NCBI GenBank assembly: GCA_035641315.1
Contig: DASQUK010000214.1
Location: 5,092-69,091 of the forward strand
Source of the DNA: DASQUK01 sp035641315
Lineage (GTDB): Bacteria; Actinomycetota; Acidimicrobiia; Acidimicrobiales; VFJN01
Reading direction: 5' to 3'
Length of the DNA: 64,000 nt
Shown here: positions 28,101-35,299 of the stretch, piece after piece
Layout of the letters: each line of letters starts with the position of its first letter
Numbering within the stretch: position 1 is the stretch's first letter
Position numbers and translations under genes: made by a program
The notes under the pieces: model-generated
The model's database searches: none
What the model was told of the DNA's origin: nothing
Seen by the model: only the letters and a program-made list of their open reading frames with translations

Positions 28101-28524
28101 CCCCCGGTGCCTCCAACGCCCCCGTGACCAGCGCCACGCACTCGGCGGTGCCGGCCACGCCGACGTCGCGCGGGCCGACGGGCGTCCACTGGTCGGCGCC
28201 TCGCGGCACGAGGCCGGGGACGGTGGCAGTCGCGAGCACCTGCTCCCGGTGCGCCCGGTCGGCCAGCGCGGCGGCGACGTCGACCGCGGGCCCGGCCCAC
28301 GAGTCTCCGGTGGTCCACAGCTCGCCGACCGCGAGACCGACCGCGGCGCCGGACTGCGCCGCCCGGCGCGCCGCCGCGACCGCGTGGCTCACGGCCGCGT
28401 AGGCGAGCACGGTGCGCCCCCGCTCACGCGAGACCAACGCGCCTCCCGCCGTCTCCCACTCGTCGCCGCCGACCGCCGCGAGGGTCGTCGCGATGATCGC
28501 CCTCGGATCCGCCACCGCAGGCAC
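25111..28524 (-). CDS. Large LuxR-family regulator with AAA ATPase and degenerate cyclase-like domain
   Basis: GTG 28524 gives 1137 residues; the frame is open further upstream but runs through the acyl-CoA dehydrogenase region. Residues about 27-133 resemble the back half of a class III adenylate cyclase domain (VGLAVGELWTTGDSWAGPAVDVAAALADRA) without catalytic metal ligands. Walker A is GEAGTGKT (187-194); Walker B is near LLLVLDDLQWAG. Long helical repeats follow, typical of the LAL/MalT group. The C-terminus is a LuxR helix-turn-helix (LTAREVAVLHHLVEGRSNREI, HTAANHVRSILLKTG). Such proteins act as ATP-gated activators. The targets are unknown; the divergent acyl-CoA dehydrogenase gene is a candidate. 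Confidence 0.85.
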   Translation of the reverse strand: MPAVADPRAIIATTLAAVGGDEWETAGGALVSRERGRTVLAYAAVSHAVAAARRAAQSGAAVGLAVGELWTTGDSWAGPAVDVAAALADRAHREQVLATATVPGLVPRGADQWTPVGPRDVGVAGTAECVALVTGALEAPGVAVPLPALLSLEAPFPFVPRDEAWSVLQRAWVAAGSGARQVVLVGGEAGTGKTRLLSEFARSVHDGGAVVLYGGCSDAPAAPYQPFAEALEHLVRGFGADQLARLAEVHAVELARLAPSLAAIVDAPARGDASDSATERYRLFGAVTSLIDQVAAQRPLLLVLDDLQWAGRPTIQLLDHLIRASPANGVAIVGSYRSTSAEVGDALREALPDLRRHPGVSRVALAGFDRDGIRRFVAGAAGQETDPTLDAVVDVLDAQTGGNAFLLGELWRQLVDTGHLARRAGRWRIARPLHEVASPEGVREVVDARLGRLPDGTRRLLEVAAVIGTQFTADVMSEAVQAEPRTVLEALDPAVRAGLVTETGGGEHRFAHGLVQRSVVDNLSSASKRGMHLDVARALERVRGDRSVSQVAHHLVAAVPLADSDEVVAAARRAAAAAVRAVAYDDAAQHLEAVLGLVGSAPARCELLLELADAHMRAGDVTAAQARCLEAHALAVGCGEPAQVVAAALAHEDANWRAALHGGTSEHLLRQALPLVDDEAIEVRVRAALGRSLALSGRAEEARVLTDAALAAARELDDFAALREAMSAVLFVPWVPATIDHQVAIARELEARARGTGDVWEHAALDKLLYGLITLGELDEVRELAPRHRALALASGQPLFRVLDLQLHSLLAMGDGRLAKAEAMAEEANTLSGFLSGNDAAGGYGVQLFTIRREQGRLGEARPLVEAVARLGREGATWRPALAVLYAELGRTDDAARELRYLVADGLLAVPRDSLYCTSLSYLADAAVAVADHDAGDAVYRELVPYRNLVVQVGNLLAAYGSVDRHLGSLAALLGRPRDAETHFEAALRLDGRAGMPVWLAHSQVAYGGFLAGRGRPGDVDRGRALLQSAVETARRLGMARLLADATDALDRAATAPVTGPGNDSRGDGGPTVSLTAREVAVLHHLVEGRSNREIGSRLHISQHTAANHVRSILLKTGCANRTEAATWAMRRGLVAG

Positions 28525-28656
28525 TGTAGTCAATCCTGACCAGTGAGGCCTGCCCACGGCGGCCGGGCAGTAGTGCGCGTCCGGGTCATGTGGCGCCGAC
28601 GGTGTCCCCCTACGGTCCCCGTCACCACGGACATCAACAAGCGCGGGAGAGAAGCG

Positions 28657-29841
28657 ATGACCACGATCGAGCACGGCAAGGACCTGCTCACCGATGAGAT
28701 GCTGCAGCGGTTCGACGAGCGGGCGGCGTCGTACGACCGGGAGAACCGCTTCTTCGATGAGGACTGGGCGGAGCTGCAGGCGAGCGGGTACCTGACCGGT
28801 CCGCTGCCCATCGAGATGGGTGGCAGCGGCCTCGGCCTCGCCGAGGTCAACCGCCTGCAGCGCCGCTTGGCCTACCACGCGGCGGCGACGGCCCTTGGCG
28901 TCAACATGCACGTCTACTGGGTCGGGCTGGCGGCCGACCTGCGGCGGATGGGAGTGCCCGGCGGTGACTGGATCCTCGCGGCGGCGGCCGACGGGCAGGT
29001 GCTCGCCGCCGGCCACGGCGAAACGGGCAACGACGTGCCGGTGCTGCTCTCGTCGGCCAAGGCCGAACGGGTCGACGGCGGCTGGGAGATCACGGCGCAC
29101 AAGATCTTCGGCAGCCTGACCCCGGTCTGGACCTACCTGGGCGTCCACGCGATGGACACCTCGGACCCGGCGACGCCGCAGATCGTGCACGGCTTCCTCC
29201 ACCGCGACGCGCCCAGGTACCACATCGAGGAGACCTGGGACGTGCTGGGCATGCGGGCCACCGCGTCGCACGACACGATCCTCGATCGGGCGTTCATCCC
29301 CGACGAGCACGTCGCGATGGTCTGCCCGGCGGGCTTCGCCGGCGCCGGCCCGTTCCACGTCGCGCTGTTCGCCTGGGCCCTGCTCGGGTTCGCCGCCGTG
29401 TACCTCGGGGTGGCCAGGCGGGCCTTCGACGAGGTGGTGCAGCAGCTCCCCCGGCGGACATCGGTGGCGCTGACCCGGTCGATGGCCTACCACCCCGAGG
29501 TGCAGCACATGGTGGCCGACATGCGCATCGCGCTCGAGGCGGCGGAGGCCCATCTCGACAAGCTGTGCGACGACTGGACCAACGGCGTCGACCACGGCAT
29601 GGACTGGCCGGTGAAGATCCTCGCGGGCAAGCACGCGGTCGTCACGCAGGCGTGGTCGGTGGTCGACACCGCGCTCGACGTCAGTGGCGGCTCGGGCATC
29701 TTCAAGCGCACGCGGCTCGAGCAGCTCGTGCGCGAGTGCCGGTTGGGCCGCATCCACCCCGGCAACCCGATGTTCACGCACGAGGCGATCGGCAAGCTCA
29801 GCCTGGGAATCAGCCCCGACGAGCAACCCCGTTGGGGCTGA
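28657..29841 (+). CDS. Acyl-CoA dehydrogenase-family protein
   Basis: The start ATG 28657 follows GGGAGAGAAG. The 394-residue flavoprotein has the N-terminal helical domain (FDEDWAELQASGYLTGPLPIEMGGSG), a middle beta-domain (ITAHKIFGSLTPVWTYLGVHAM, LGMRATASHDTILDRAFIP) and a C-terminal helical domain ending DVSGGSGIFKRTRLEQLVRECRLGRIHPGN. The FGS and SHDT segments suit flavin contacts. The usual catalytic Glu position is not obvious, so it may be one of the monooxygenase-like or specialised relatives. It is divergent from the LuxR regulator and convergent with the IclR gene. Confidence 0.82.
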   Translation: MTTIEHGKDLLTDEMLQRFDERAASYDRENRFFDEDWAELQASGYLTGPLPIEMGGSGLGLAEVNRLQRRLAYHAAATALGVNMHVYWVGLAADLRRMGVPGGDWILAAAADGQVLAAGHGETGNDVPVLLSSAKAERVDGGWEITAHKIFGSLTPVWTYLGVHAMDTSDPATPQIVHGFLHRDAPRYHIEETWDVLGMRATASHDTILDRAFIPDEHVAMVCPAGFAGAGPFHVALFAWALLGFAAVYLGVARRAFDEVVQQLPRRTSVALTRSMAYHPEVQHMVADMRIALEAAEAHLDKLCDDWTNGVDHGMDWPVKILAGKHAVVTQAWSVVDTALDVSGGSGIFKRTRLEQLVRECRLGRIHPGNPMFTHEAIGKLSLGISPDEQPRWG

Positions 29842-29851
29842 AGCCTTCGCG

Positions 29852-29897
29852 TTCTGTCAGCGCTCGCACGCGATGCGGCATGCGAGCGCTGACAGAA
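29852..29897. repeat. 46-nt palindrome, CTG...CAGAA family, copy P1
   Basis: TTCTGTCAGCGCTCGCA (29852-29868) pairs perfectly with 29881-29897 around a 12-nt loop. GAAGCC (29840-29845) and GGCTTC (29898-29903) extend it with a bulge. It lies between converging genes and can act as a two-way terminator. Confidence 0.8.
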
Positions 29898-29979
29898 GGC
29901 TTCAAAACCACGCTGCGTCAGTCTGCGCCGCCCCGCTTGACGACCAAGGTGTGCGTCTGACCGGTCCACCGCCAGCTCA

Positions 29980-30636
29980 TCAGGCGAGGCTGCGGGAGAT
30001 GCGGGCGGCCGCCTGGGCCACCGCATCCCCGTAGCGGCGTCCGGGGGCACGGCTGGTGCGGTCGACCGGGCCACTGACGCTGACGGCCGCCACCACCCGA
30101 CCCGACGGGTCCACGACCGGAGCGCTCACCGACGCCACCCCCGCCTGTCGTTCCTCCACGCTTTCGACCCAGGCCCGGGCACGGGCCCCCCGGTTGGCGC
30201 CGCCGCTGAACACCCGGCCAGCGGATCCCCGGTCCAGCGGCAGCCGGGCGCCGACCGGGACGATCGTTCGCAGCTCGTGGGGCGCCTCCAGCGACTCGAC
30301 GCACACCCGGACGTCGCCGTCTCGCACGTAGAGCTGGACCGACTCGCCGGTCTGCTCCTGCAACCAGGCGAGCGCCGGCCGGGCGTCCAGCCACGCAGGC
30401 ACGGCCTCGGCGGCGGCATGGCCCAGCCCGATGAGACGGAGGCCCAACGTGAACCGCCCGTCCTCGTCGCGCCGGACGAGGCCGTGCGCCTCCAGCGCGA
30501 CTGCGAGCCGATGGGCCGTGGCTCGGGACAGACCGGTGGCCGCGACCAGCTCGGTCAACGACTGCGGGCCGCGCTCGAGCGCGGCCAGGACACCGACCGC
30601 CTTGTCCACCACCCCGACGCCGCTTATGCTGTCCAC
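29980..30636 (-). CDS. IclR-family regulator, NdgR/LtbR-like
   Basis: This 218-residue protein starts with SGVGVVDKAVGVLAALERG, the N-terminal pattern of NdgR/LtbR, followed by the winged helix LTELVAATGLSRATAHRLAVALEAHGLV and an IclR effector domain (about 75-215, with VYVRD-like LYVRDGDVRVCVESLE). In Streptomyces and Corynebacterium these proteins are divergent from leuCD and control leucine and other amino acid genes. The same layout here, with only 38 bases between start codons, supports that role. GTG 30636 has a -10-like TAGAGT (30651-30646) nine bases upstream, so the mRNA may be leaderless. Confidence 0.88.
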   Translation of the reverse strand: MDSISGVGVVDKAVGVLAALERGPQSLTELVAATGLSRATAHRLAVALEAHGLVRRDEDGRFTLGLRLIGLGHAAAEAVPAWLDARPALAWLQEQTGESVQLYVRDGDVRVCVESLEAPHELRTIVPVGARLPLDRGSAGRVFSGGANRGARARAWVESVEERQAGVASVSAPVVDPSGRVVAAVSVSGPVDRTSRAPGRRYGDAVAQAAARISRSLA

Positions 30637-30645
30637 GTGTTGGGA

Positions 30646-30666
30646 ACTCTATCTCGAAATGTGAGA
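30646..30666. promoter_or_regulatory. Short divergent control region of ndgR-like gene and leuCD
   Basis: The minus strand has TAGAGT (30651-30646), a -10 box for the regulator. TCTC (30652-30655) and GAGA (30663-30666) form a short inverted repeat around GAAATGT that could be a regulator half-site pair. The leuC promoter must overlap the regulator's own coding region. The operator call is weak. Confidence 0.3.
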
Positions 30667-30674
30667 CGACCGCC

Positions 30675-32078
30675 ATGCCGAGCACGCTGAGCCAGAAGGT
30701 CTGGGACCGGCACGTCGTCCGGTCCGCAGGGGGCGAGCCCGACCTGCTCTACATCGACCTTCACCTGGTCCACGAGGTCACGTCGCCGCAGGCGTTCGAC
30801 GGGCTCCGCCTCGCCGGGCGCAAGGTCCGTCGGCCCGACCTCACGGTCGCCACGATGGACCACAACGTCCCCACCGCGGGCATCGACAAACCGATCGCCG
30901 ACCCCATCTCGGCCAAGCAGATGCAGGTGTTGCGGGCCAACTGCGAGGAGTTCGGCATCACCTGCTACGCCATCGGCGACGCCGGCCAGGGCATCGTCCA
31001 CATCATCGGGCCCGAACAGGGTTTGACCCAGCCGGGCATGACCATCGTGTGCGGCGACAGCCACACGTCGACCCACGGTGCCTTCGGGGCGCTGGCGTTC
31101 GGGATCGGCACCAGCGAGGTCGAGCACGTGCTGGCCACGCAGACGCTGCCGCAGCAGCGGCCCGGCACCATGGCGGCCACCGTCGACGGCGAGCTGCCAG
31201 CTGGCGCCACCGCCAAGGACGTGATCCTCGCCATCATCGGGCGCATCGGCACCGGTGGCGGCATCGGCTCGATCATCGAGTACCGCGGCTCCACCATCCG
31301 CAGCCTGTCGATGGAGGGCCGGATGACGGTGTGCAACATGTCGATCGAGGCGGGCGCCAAGGCGGGCCTCATCGCCCCCGACGACACGACGTTCGCCTAC
31401 GTCGAGGGCCGCCGCCACGCCCCCACCGGCGCCGCCTGGGAGCGGGCCCTCGACGACTGGCGGGCGCTGCCCACCGACGAGGGCGCCGCCTTCGACAAGG
31501 AGGTGGCACTGGACGCCGCCGGCATCGTCCCGCACGTCACCTGGGGCACCAACCCGGGCCAGGTGACGCCCATCTCCGGGGGCGTCCCCGAACCCGACGC
31601 GTTCGCCGATCCCTCCGAGCGCGACGCCGCCCGCCGGGCGCTCGACTACATGGGCCTGACGGCCGGCACGCCGCTGCGCGACATCCGGGTCGACACCGTG
31701 TTCATCGGGTCGTGCACCAACAGTCGCATCGAGGACCTGAGGGCCGCCGCCGCCGTGGCCGAGGGCCGCAAGGTCGCCCGCGGCGTCCGCACGCTGGTGG
31801 TGCCCGGGTCGCACGCGGTCAAGGCCCAGGCCGAGGCCGAGGGGCTCGACAAAGTCCTCCGCGCTGCCGGGTTCGACTGGCGCGAGCCCGGCTGCTCGAT
31901 GTGTCTGGCCATGAACCCCGACAAGCTGGCCCCTGGCGAGCGCTGCGCCTCGACCAGCAACCGCAACTTCGAGGGCCGCCAGGGCCGGGGCGGGCGCACC
32001 CACCTGGTCTCGCCCGCCGTCGCCGCCGCGACGGCCATCGCCGGCAGGTTCGCCACCCCCGACGACCTCCACGACTGA
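30675..32078 (+). CDS. leuC: 3-isopropylmalate dehydratase large subunit
   Basis: This 467-residue aconitase-family subunit carries the [4Fe-4S] cluster. TMDHNVPT (about 56-63), CGDSHTSTHGAFGALAFGIGTSEVEHVLATQ, FIGSCTNSRIEDLR and the CSMCLAMNPD segment supply the cluster cysteines. With LeuD it isomerises 2- to 3-isopropylmalate, and in citramalate users also the C5 intermediates of the isoleucine branch. It has no leader-peptide attenuator: the regulator's start codon is only 38 bases upstream, so control probably comes from the IclR protein. Confidence 0.95.
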   Translation: MPSTLSQKVWDRHVVRSAGGEPDLLYIDLHLVHEVTSPQAFDGLRLAGRKVRRPDLTVATMDHNVPTAGIDKPIADPISAKQMQVLRANCEEFGITCYAIGDAGQGIVHIIGPEQGLTQPGMTIVCGDSHTSTHGAFGALAFGIGTSEVEHVLATQTLPQQRPGTMAATVDGELPAGATAKDVILAIIGRIGTGGGIGSIIEYRGSTIRSLSMEGRMTVCNMSIEAGAKAGLIAPDDTTFAYVEGRRHAPTGAAWERALDDWRALPTDEGAAFDKEVALDAAGIVPHVTWGTNPGQVTPISGGVPEPDAFADPSERDAARRALDYMGLTAGTPLRDIRVDTVFIGSCTNSRIEDLRAAAAVAEGRKVARGVRTLVVPGSHAVKAQAEAEGLDKVLRAAGFDWREPGCSMCLAMNPDKLAPGERCASTSNRNFEGRQGRGGRTHLVSPAVAAATAIAGRFATPDDLHD

Positions 32079-32083
32079 GTGCC

Positions 32084-32677
32084 ATGACCCCCGTTCGTAT
32101 CGTCCGAGGCACCGCCGTCCCGTTGGATCGGTCCGACGTGGACACCGACCAGATCATCCCCGCCGAGTGGCTCAAGCGGGTCGAGCGCACCGGCTTCGGG
32201 CAGGGACTGTTCGCGACCTGGCGCGACGACGGCGACTTCGTGCTCAACGACGAGCGCTTCGCCGGGGCCACGATCCTGCTGGCGGGTCCCAACTTCGGCA
32301 CCGGCTCGTCCCGGGAGCATGCGGTGTGGGCCATCGCCGACTACGGCTTCGCCGCCGTCGTGAGCCCGCGGTTCGGAGACATCTTCCGCAACAACGCCAC
32401 CAAGAACGGGCTCGTCCCGGTGGTGGTGCCGTTCGACGTGGGGGAGGCGCTGCTGCGGGCGATCGAGGCCGATCCCGGCTTGGAGATCACGATTGACGTC
32501 GAGCGGCGCACGCTCTCGGCCCCGGGCGCCGGCATCGAGTGCGACTTCCCGCTCGACGACGCCACCCGCGAGCGCTTCCTCCAGGGCCTCGACGACATCG
32601 GGATCAGCCTGCGCCACGCCGACGCCATCGACGAGTACGAGGCCCGCCGCCCGGACTGGATGCCCAGCGCCGGCTAG
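32084..32677 (+). CDS. leuD: 3-isopropylmalate dehydratase small subunit
   Basis: This 197-residue swivel-domain subunit contains DVDTDQIIPAEWLKR (about 18-32) and GPNFGTGSSREHAVWAIADYGFAAVVSPRFGDIFRNN, the loop that closes on substrate. The start ATG 32084 is five bases after the leuC stop. Its stop is directly followed by the end of the converging ATP-binding protein gene. Confidence 0.95.
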   Translation: MTPVRIVRGTAVPLDRSDVDTDQIIPAEWLKRVERTGFGQGLFATWRDDGDFVLNDERFAGATILLAGPNFGTGSSREHAVWAIADYGFAAVVSPRFGDIFRNNATKNGLVPVVVPFDVGEALLRAIEADPGLEITIDVERRTLSAPGAGIECDFPLDDATRERFLQGLDDIGISLRHADAIDEYEARRPDWMPSAG

Positions 32678-33100
32678 TCAGAGCTCGACGACGAGCGGCG
32701 CGGCGGCGGGCGCGGCGATGTCGTGGACGAGGATCACGGTGGTGCCGGCCGGCGAGCTCGACACCTTCACCCGGTCGACGAGCGCTTCCATCAGCGCCAG
32801 GCCCCGCTGACCCACGGCCTCGGGCGCCGGCATGTAGGCGTGGCGCGGCGGGCGGAAGCCGCTGCCGAGGTCGCTGACGATCAGCGTGCAGGTCGATTCG
32901 TCCACGCTCACGGCGACGGTGAAGGTGTCGCCCGCGGCGTGGAGGATGGCGTTGTTGCACGCCTCGGCCACGGCCAGCACGAGGGTGTCCGCGACGTCGG
33001 GCGGCACGCCCGCCGACCGCAGCACGTGATCGACGAAGGCGCGGGCCGACGGCACGGCAGCGGGCTCTCGCCGGAACCTCGTGCTGGTCTGCAGGTTCAT
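32678..33100 (-). CDS. RsbW-like anti-sigma factor / HATPase
   Basis: This serine-kinase-like GHKL ATPase of about 140 residues has the N box VLAVAEACNNAILHA and G1/G2 segments VSDLGSGFRPP and GQRGLALMEALVDRV. Proteins of this fold bind a sigma factor and phosphorylate STAS antagonists. The start is uncertain: ATG 33100 gives MNLQTSTRF, while ATG 33127 and GTG 33133 are upstream alternatives. It lies near a second HATPase-like gene, a SigB/F-type sigma gene and a STAS gene. Confidence 0.8.
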   Translation of the reverse strand: MNLQTSTRFRREPAAVPSARAFVDHVLRSAGVPPDVADTLVLAVAEACNNAILHAAGDTFTVAVSVDESTCTLIVSDLGSGFRPPRHAYMPAPEAVGQRGLALMEALVDRVKVSSSPAGTTVILVHDIAAPAAAPLVVEL

Positions 33101-33412
33101 TGCCGCTCGCGGTACCCCCCACTTCATGCGCACAAACGCTACGTTCCGTCACGGCGTCCGTGCGACCCGGGCGCCGGCGACGGCCGATCACCGCCCATTG
33201 GAGGCGGCGTAGTGTCGCGAGCGCATCCCCACCCACCGATCCGTACGCAGGTGGCTCCGCATGACCGTTCCTCCTCGGGGGCTGCGCCCCCGCTCCCCAT
33301 CGACGTCCGGCTCCCTGGCTTGTCGACCCAACTATCCGCCCGTCTCGCGGCGACAAGGCGAGCGGGCTCTAGTTGGGTCGATCGCACGCCCGTCCGGTCA
33401 GGAGCTGCACTC
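33101..33412. other. 312-nt spacer between the two anti-sigma-like genes
   Basis: It holds a possible upstream peptide frame (33261-33416), a hairpin in CTCGGGGGCTGCGCCCCC (about 33274-33291) that recurs before the LysR gene, and an 11-bp inverted repeat CGACCCAACTA/TAGTTGGGTCG (about 33324-33382). No consensus promoter for a stress sigma factor was recognised. Confidence 0.5.
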
Positions 33413-33416
33413 ATGA
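33261..33416 (+). CDS. Possible 51-residue upstream peptide coupled to the HATPase-like gene
   Basis: The frame from ATG 33261 reads MTVPPRGLRPRSPSTSGSLA near its start and SGQELHS at its end, overlapping the downstream start as ATGA. Its ends match the 31-residue frame before the LysR gene; the middle is about 20 codons longer and includes the CGACCCAACTA palindrome. It may be real or a by-product of a shared DNA repeat. Confidence 0.35.
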   Translation: MTVPPRGLRPRSPSTSGSLACRPNYPPVSRRQGERALVGSIARPSGQELHS

Positions 33417-33835
33417 CCGCTCCTCGTCCCGTGCAGCTCACCGCCCCCGCCGAGCGCAGCTCGGTGCGGCTCGCCCGTCTGGTTGCCAGCGGCGTGGGGG
33501 CCGAGGCCGGCCTCAGCATCGACGACACCGAGGACCTGCGGATCGCCGTCAGCGAGCTCGTCGCGCTGCTGATCGACGGCGTCGACGATCCCGCCCGGTC
33601 GATCGTCGTCAGCTATCTCAGCGCGCCCGGTGAGGTGACCGTCGAGGGTGAGGGCGAGCGCGGGCCCGGGGTTGGCACCCGCGACACGATCGAGCGGTCC
33701 GAGGGGACCGAGCACGCCGTGGTCGACGACCTGGCGCTCGAGATTCTGCGCGTGGTCGTCGACGTCCACGACTTCCGTGCCGACGAGGCGGGCCGCCGCT
33801 TCCGCTTGGTGAAACGGGCGCGCCCCACTCCATGA
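33413..33835 (+). CDS. HATPase-like anti-sigma regulator, divergent
   Basis: This 140-residue protein aligns loosely with SpoIIAB/RsbW N-terminal half: LTAPAERSSVRLARLVASGV and DTEDLRIAVSELVALLIDG match the N-box helix but with Leu in place of the Asn. The C-terminal half is degenerate (LEILRVVVDVHDF) and the glycine-rich ATP lid is not evident. It may bind a partner without kinase activity. It lies upstream of the sigma gene on the same strand, 385 nt away, and CAGGAG precedes its start. Confidence 0.6.
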   Translation: MTAPRPVQLTAPAERSSVRLARLVASGVGAEAGLSIDDTEDLRIAVSELVALLIDGVDDPARSIVVSYLSAPGEVTVEGEGERGPGVGTRDTIERSEGTEHAVVDDLALEILRVVVDVHDFRADEAGRRFRLVKRARPTP

Positions 33836-33987
33836 GCCGGCTACGCCCGACCGCTCCCTTCCGCTCATCGGCGTGCCTTCGGCCCGCCTCTGAGCGATCG
33901 CCGCTTCGCGGCGAGCACCGCACTGTGTCTCTGGCTCGCTCGCACTTTGTGCTCGCTCGCGTGGTCCTGTCGCCTCCGGTGCGGCGG

Positions 33988-34045
33988 CTCCGACGCTGTG
34001 ATGCCCGCTCTCGGCGGCTACGCCGCCGGGCCGCTCGGGCCCTGG
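33988..34045 (+). repeat. 58-nt direct repeat, first copy (with double-hairpin copy 3)
   Basis: Begins CTCCGACGCTG and ends GGGCCGCTCGGGCCCTGG. The double-hairpin element is 34004-34042. It matches 34143-34200 at nearly every base. Confidence 0.85.
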
Positions 34046-34142
34046 CGCCGCCGGCGCCACTAGGCGCCGCCAGCGGCGCCGCATACTCAGCGCCACCCGC
34101 TCGCTACCCGCCCTCCGCCGGAAGGCGAATAGCGGCCTCGGG

Positions 34143-34200
34143 CTCCGACGCTGCGTTTCCCGCTCTTGGCGGCTGCGCCGCCGGGCCGCTCGGGCCCTGG
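34143..34200 (+). repeat. 58-nt direct repeat, second copy (with double-hairpin copy 4)
   Basis: Same ends as the first copy. The element is 34159-34197, with stem GGCGGC-TGC-GCCGCC followed by GGGCCGCTCGGGCCC. It ends about 20 bases before the sigma gene start. Confidence 0.85.
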
Positions 34201-34220
34201 GGCCGAGTCGAGGCGTACCT

Positions 34221-34982
34221 ATGACGCACCTCGGCCAACCTGACGAGCTCGACGACGCCGTACTCGACCTGCGCTTCCGTGAGTACCAGGCGACACGCGA
34301 GCGGTCGATCCGCAACGAGCTCGTCGAGGCCCACCGGGGCCTGGCGGCGCGCATCGCCAACGACTACCGGGGCCGGGGCGTCGAGCTCGACGACCTCGTG
34401 CAGATCGCTCTGCTGGGAATCCTCAAGGCGGTCGAGCGCTTCGATCCCGACCGCGGCATCCCGTTCTCGTCGTTCGCCAGCCGCACGGTCAACGGCGAGA
34501 TCAAGCGCTACTTCCGTGACCGCACCTGGGCGGTCCGGCCACCGCGCAGCACGCAGGAACGCCACCTCGACCTGCGCCGCGCCACTGCCACCATGTCGGC
34601 GCGCCTGGGCCGGCCGCCGTCGGTGCGCGAGCTGGCCGCGGAGCTGGAGCTGTCGGAGGACGAGGTCCTCGACGCCATGGAGGCGGGAGCCGCCTACCGG
34701 GCCGCCAGCCTCGACGCCCGGCGGCCCGGCGACGAGGAGGGGTCGTCGCTGGCCGACCGCCTGCCCGGCACCGAGCCGCCCAGCCGGCCGGTCGAGCTGC
34801 GCCTGCTCGTCGGCCAGCTTCTCGACACGTTGCCCCCGCGGGAGGCCGAGATCGTGCGCCTGCGCTTCTACGACGAGCTGACCCAGAGCGAGATCGCCGA
34901 GCGGCTCGGGATCAGCCAGATGCACGTCTCGCGGCTCATCCGCCGCTGCCTGCTGGAGCTACGTGACGTGCTGGGCCGCTAA
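34221..34982 (+). CDS. RNA polymerase sigma factor, SigB/SigF/WhiG type
   Basis: This 253-residue sigma-70 family protein has region 2 (ELVEAHRGLAARIANDYRGRGVELDDLVQIALLGILKAVERFDPDRGIPFSSFASRTVNGEIKRYFRDRTWAVRPPR), region 3 (ARLGRPPSVRELAAELELSEDEVLDAM) and region 4 (LPPREAEIVRLRFYDELTQSEIAERLGISQMHVSRLIRR). Length and lack of region 1.1 place it in group 3. Neighbouring HATPase and STAS genes suggest control by partner switching. Its stop overlaps the converging STAS gene by three bases. Confidence 0.92.
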   Translation: MTHLGQPDELDDAVLDLRFREYQATRERSIRNELVEAHRGLAARIANDYRGRGVELDDLVQIALLGILKAVERFDPDRGIPFSSFASRTVNGEIKRYFRDRTWAVRPPRSTQERHLDLRRATATMSARLGRPPSVRELAAELELSEDEVLDAMEAGAAYRAASLDARRPGDEEGSSLADRLPGTEPPSRPVELRLLVGQLLDTLPPREAEIVRLRFYDELTQSEIAERLGISQMHVSRLIRRCLLELRDVLGR

Positions 34983-35299
34983 CGCTCGACCGCCAGCAGG
35001 TCGTCGAGGCGGGTGATGGCGAACAGACGCTCCACCTGCGGGGGGACGGCTCGCACAGCGAACCGCCCGCCCTGGGACTCGGCGTGCCGGTGCAGGGCGA
35101 CGAGCGCCCCGAGTCCGCTGGAGTCGACGAAGCCCACGTCGGACAGGTCGAGCACCAGCGACTCGTGGCCGGCATCGACGAGACCCGCGAGCTCGCGCTT
35201 CACGCTCTCGGAGGTGACGATGTCGAGGTCGCCGGCCAGCCGGGCAGCCGCCGCGCCCCCGGACCGCTCGACGATCTCGAGGCTTGCCTGCTCACTCAC
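34979..35299 (-). CDS. STAS-domain anti-sigma factor antagonist
   Basis: This 106-residue protein has the STAS pattern AARLAGDLDIVTSESVKREL, LVLDLSDVGFVDSSGLGALVALHRHA. DSSG (59-62) holds the serine phosphorylated by anti-sigma kinases. When dephosphorylated such proteins bind the kinase and free the sigma factor. It is convergent with the sigma gene rather than cotranscribed with it, which separates their control. The start ATG 35299 follows an acceptable GGAGTGATC. Confidence 0.92.
   Translation of the reverse strand: MSEQASLEIVERSGGAAAARLAGDLDIVTSESVKRELAGLVDAGHESLVLDLSDVGFVDSSGLGALVALHRHAESQGGRFAVRAVPPQVERLFAITRLDDLLAVER

Larger units (their letters stand above)
33836..34220. other. 385-nt repeat-rich spacer upstream of the sigma gene
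   Basis: No gene is supported. The stretch contains a 58-nt direct repeat (33988-34045 and 34143-34200), each copy ending in a dispersed double-hairpin element, plus further GC palindromes between (TGGCGCCGCCGGCGCCA near 34043-34059). Confidence 0.7.

Noticed and set aside
28525..29826. N-terminal extension of the LuxR-type regulator
   Set aside because: The extra codons lie opposite the acyl-CoA dehydrogenase gene and show no domain; GTG 28524 is a sensible start.
30637..30674. Leader peptide or riboswitch before leuC
   Set aside because: Only 38 bases lie between leuC and the divergent regulator; no small frame with Leu codons or terminator fits.
33836..34220. Repeats upstream of the sigma gene as a CRISPR array
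   Set aside because: Only two copies, no regular spacer length, no cas genes; they contain the dispersed palindrome instead.
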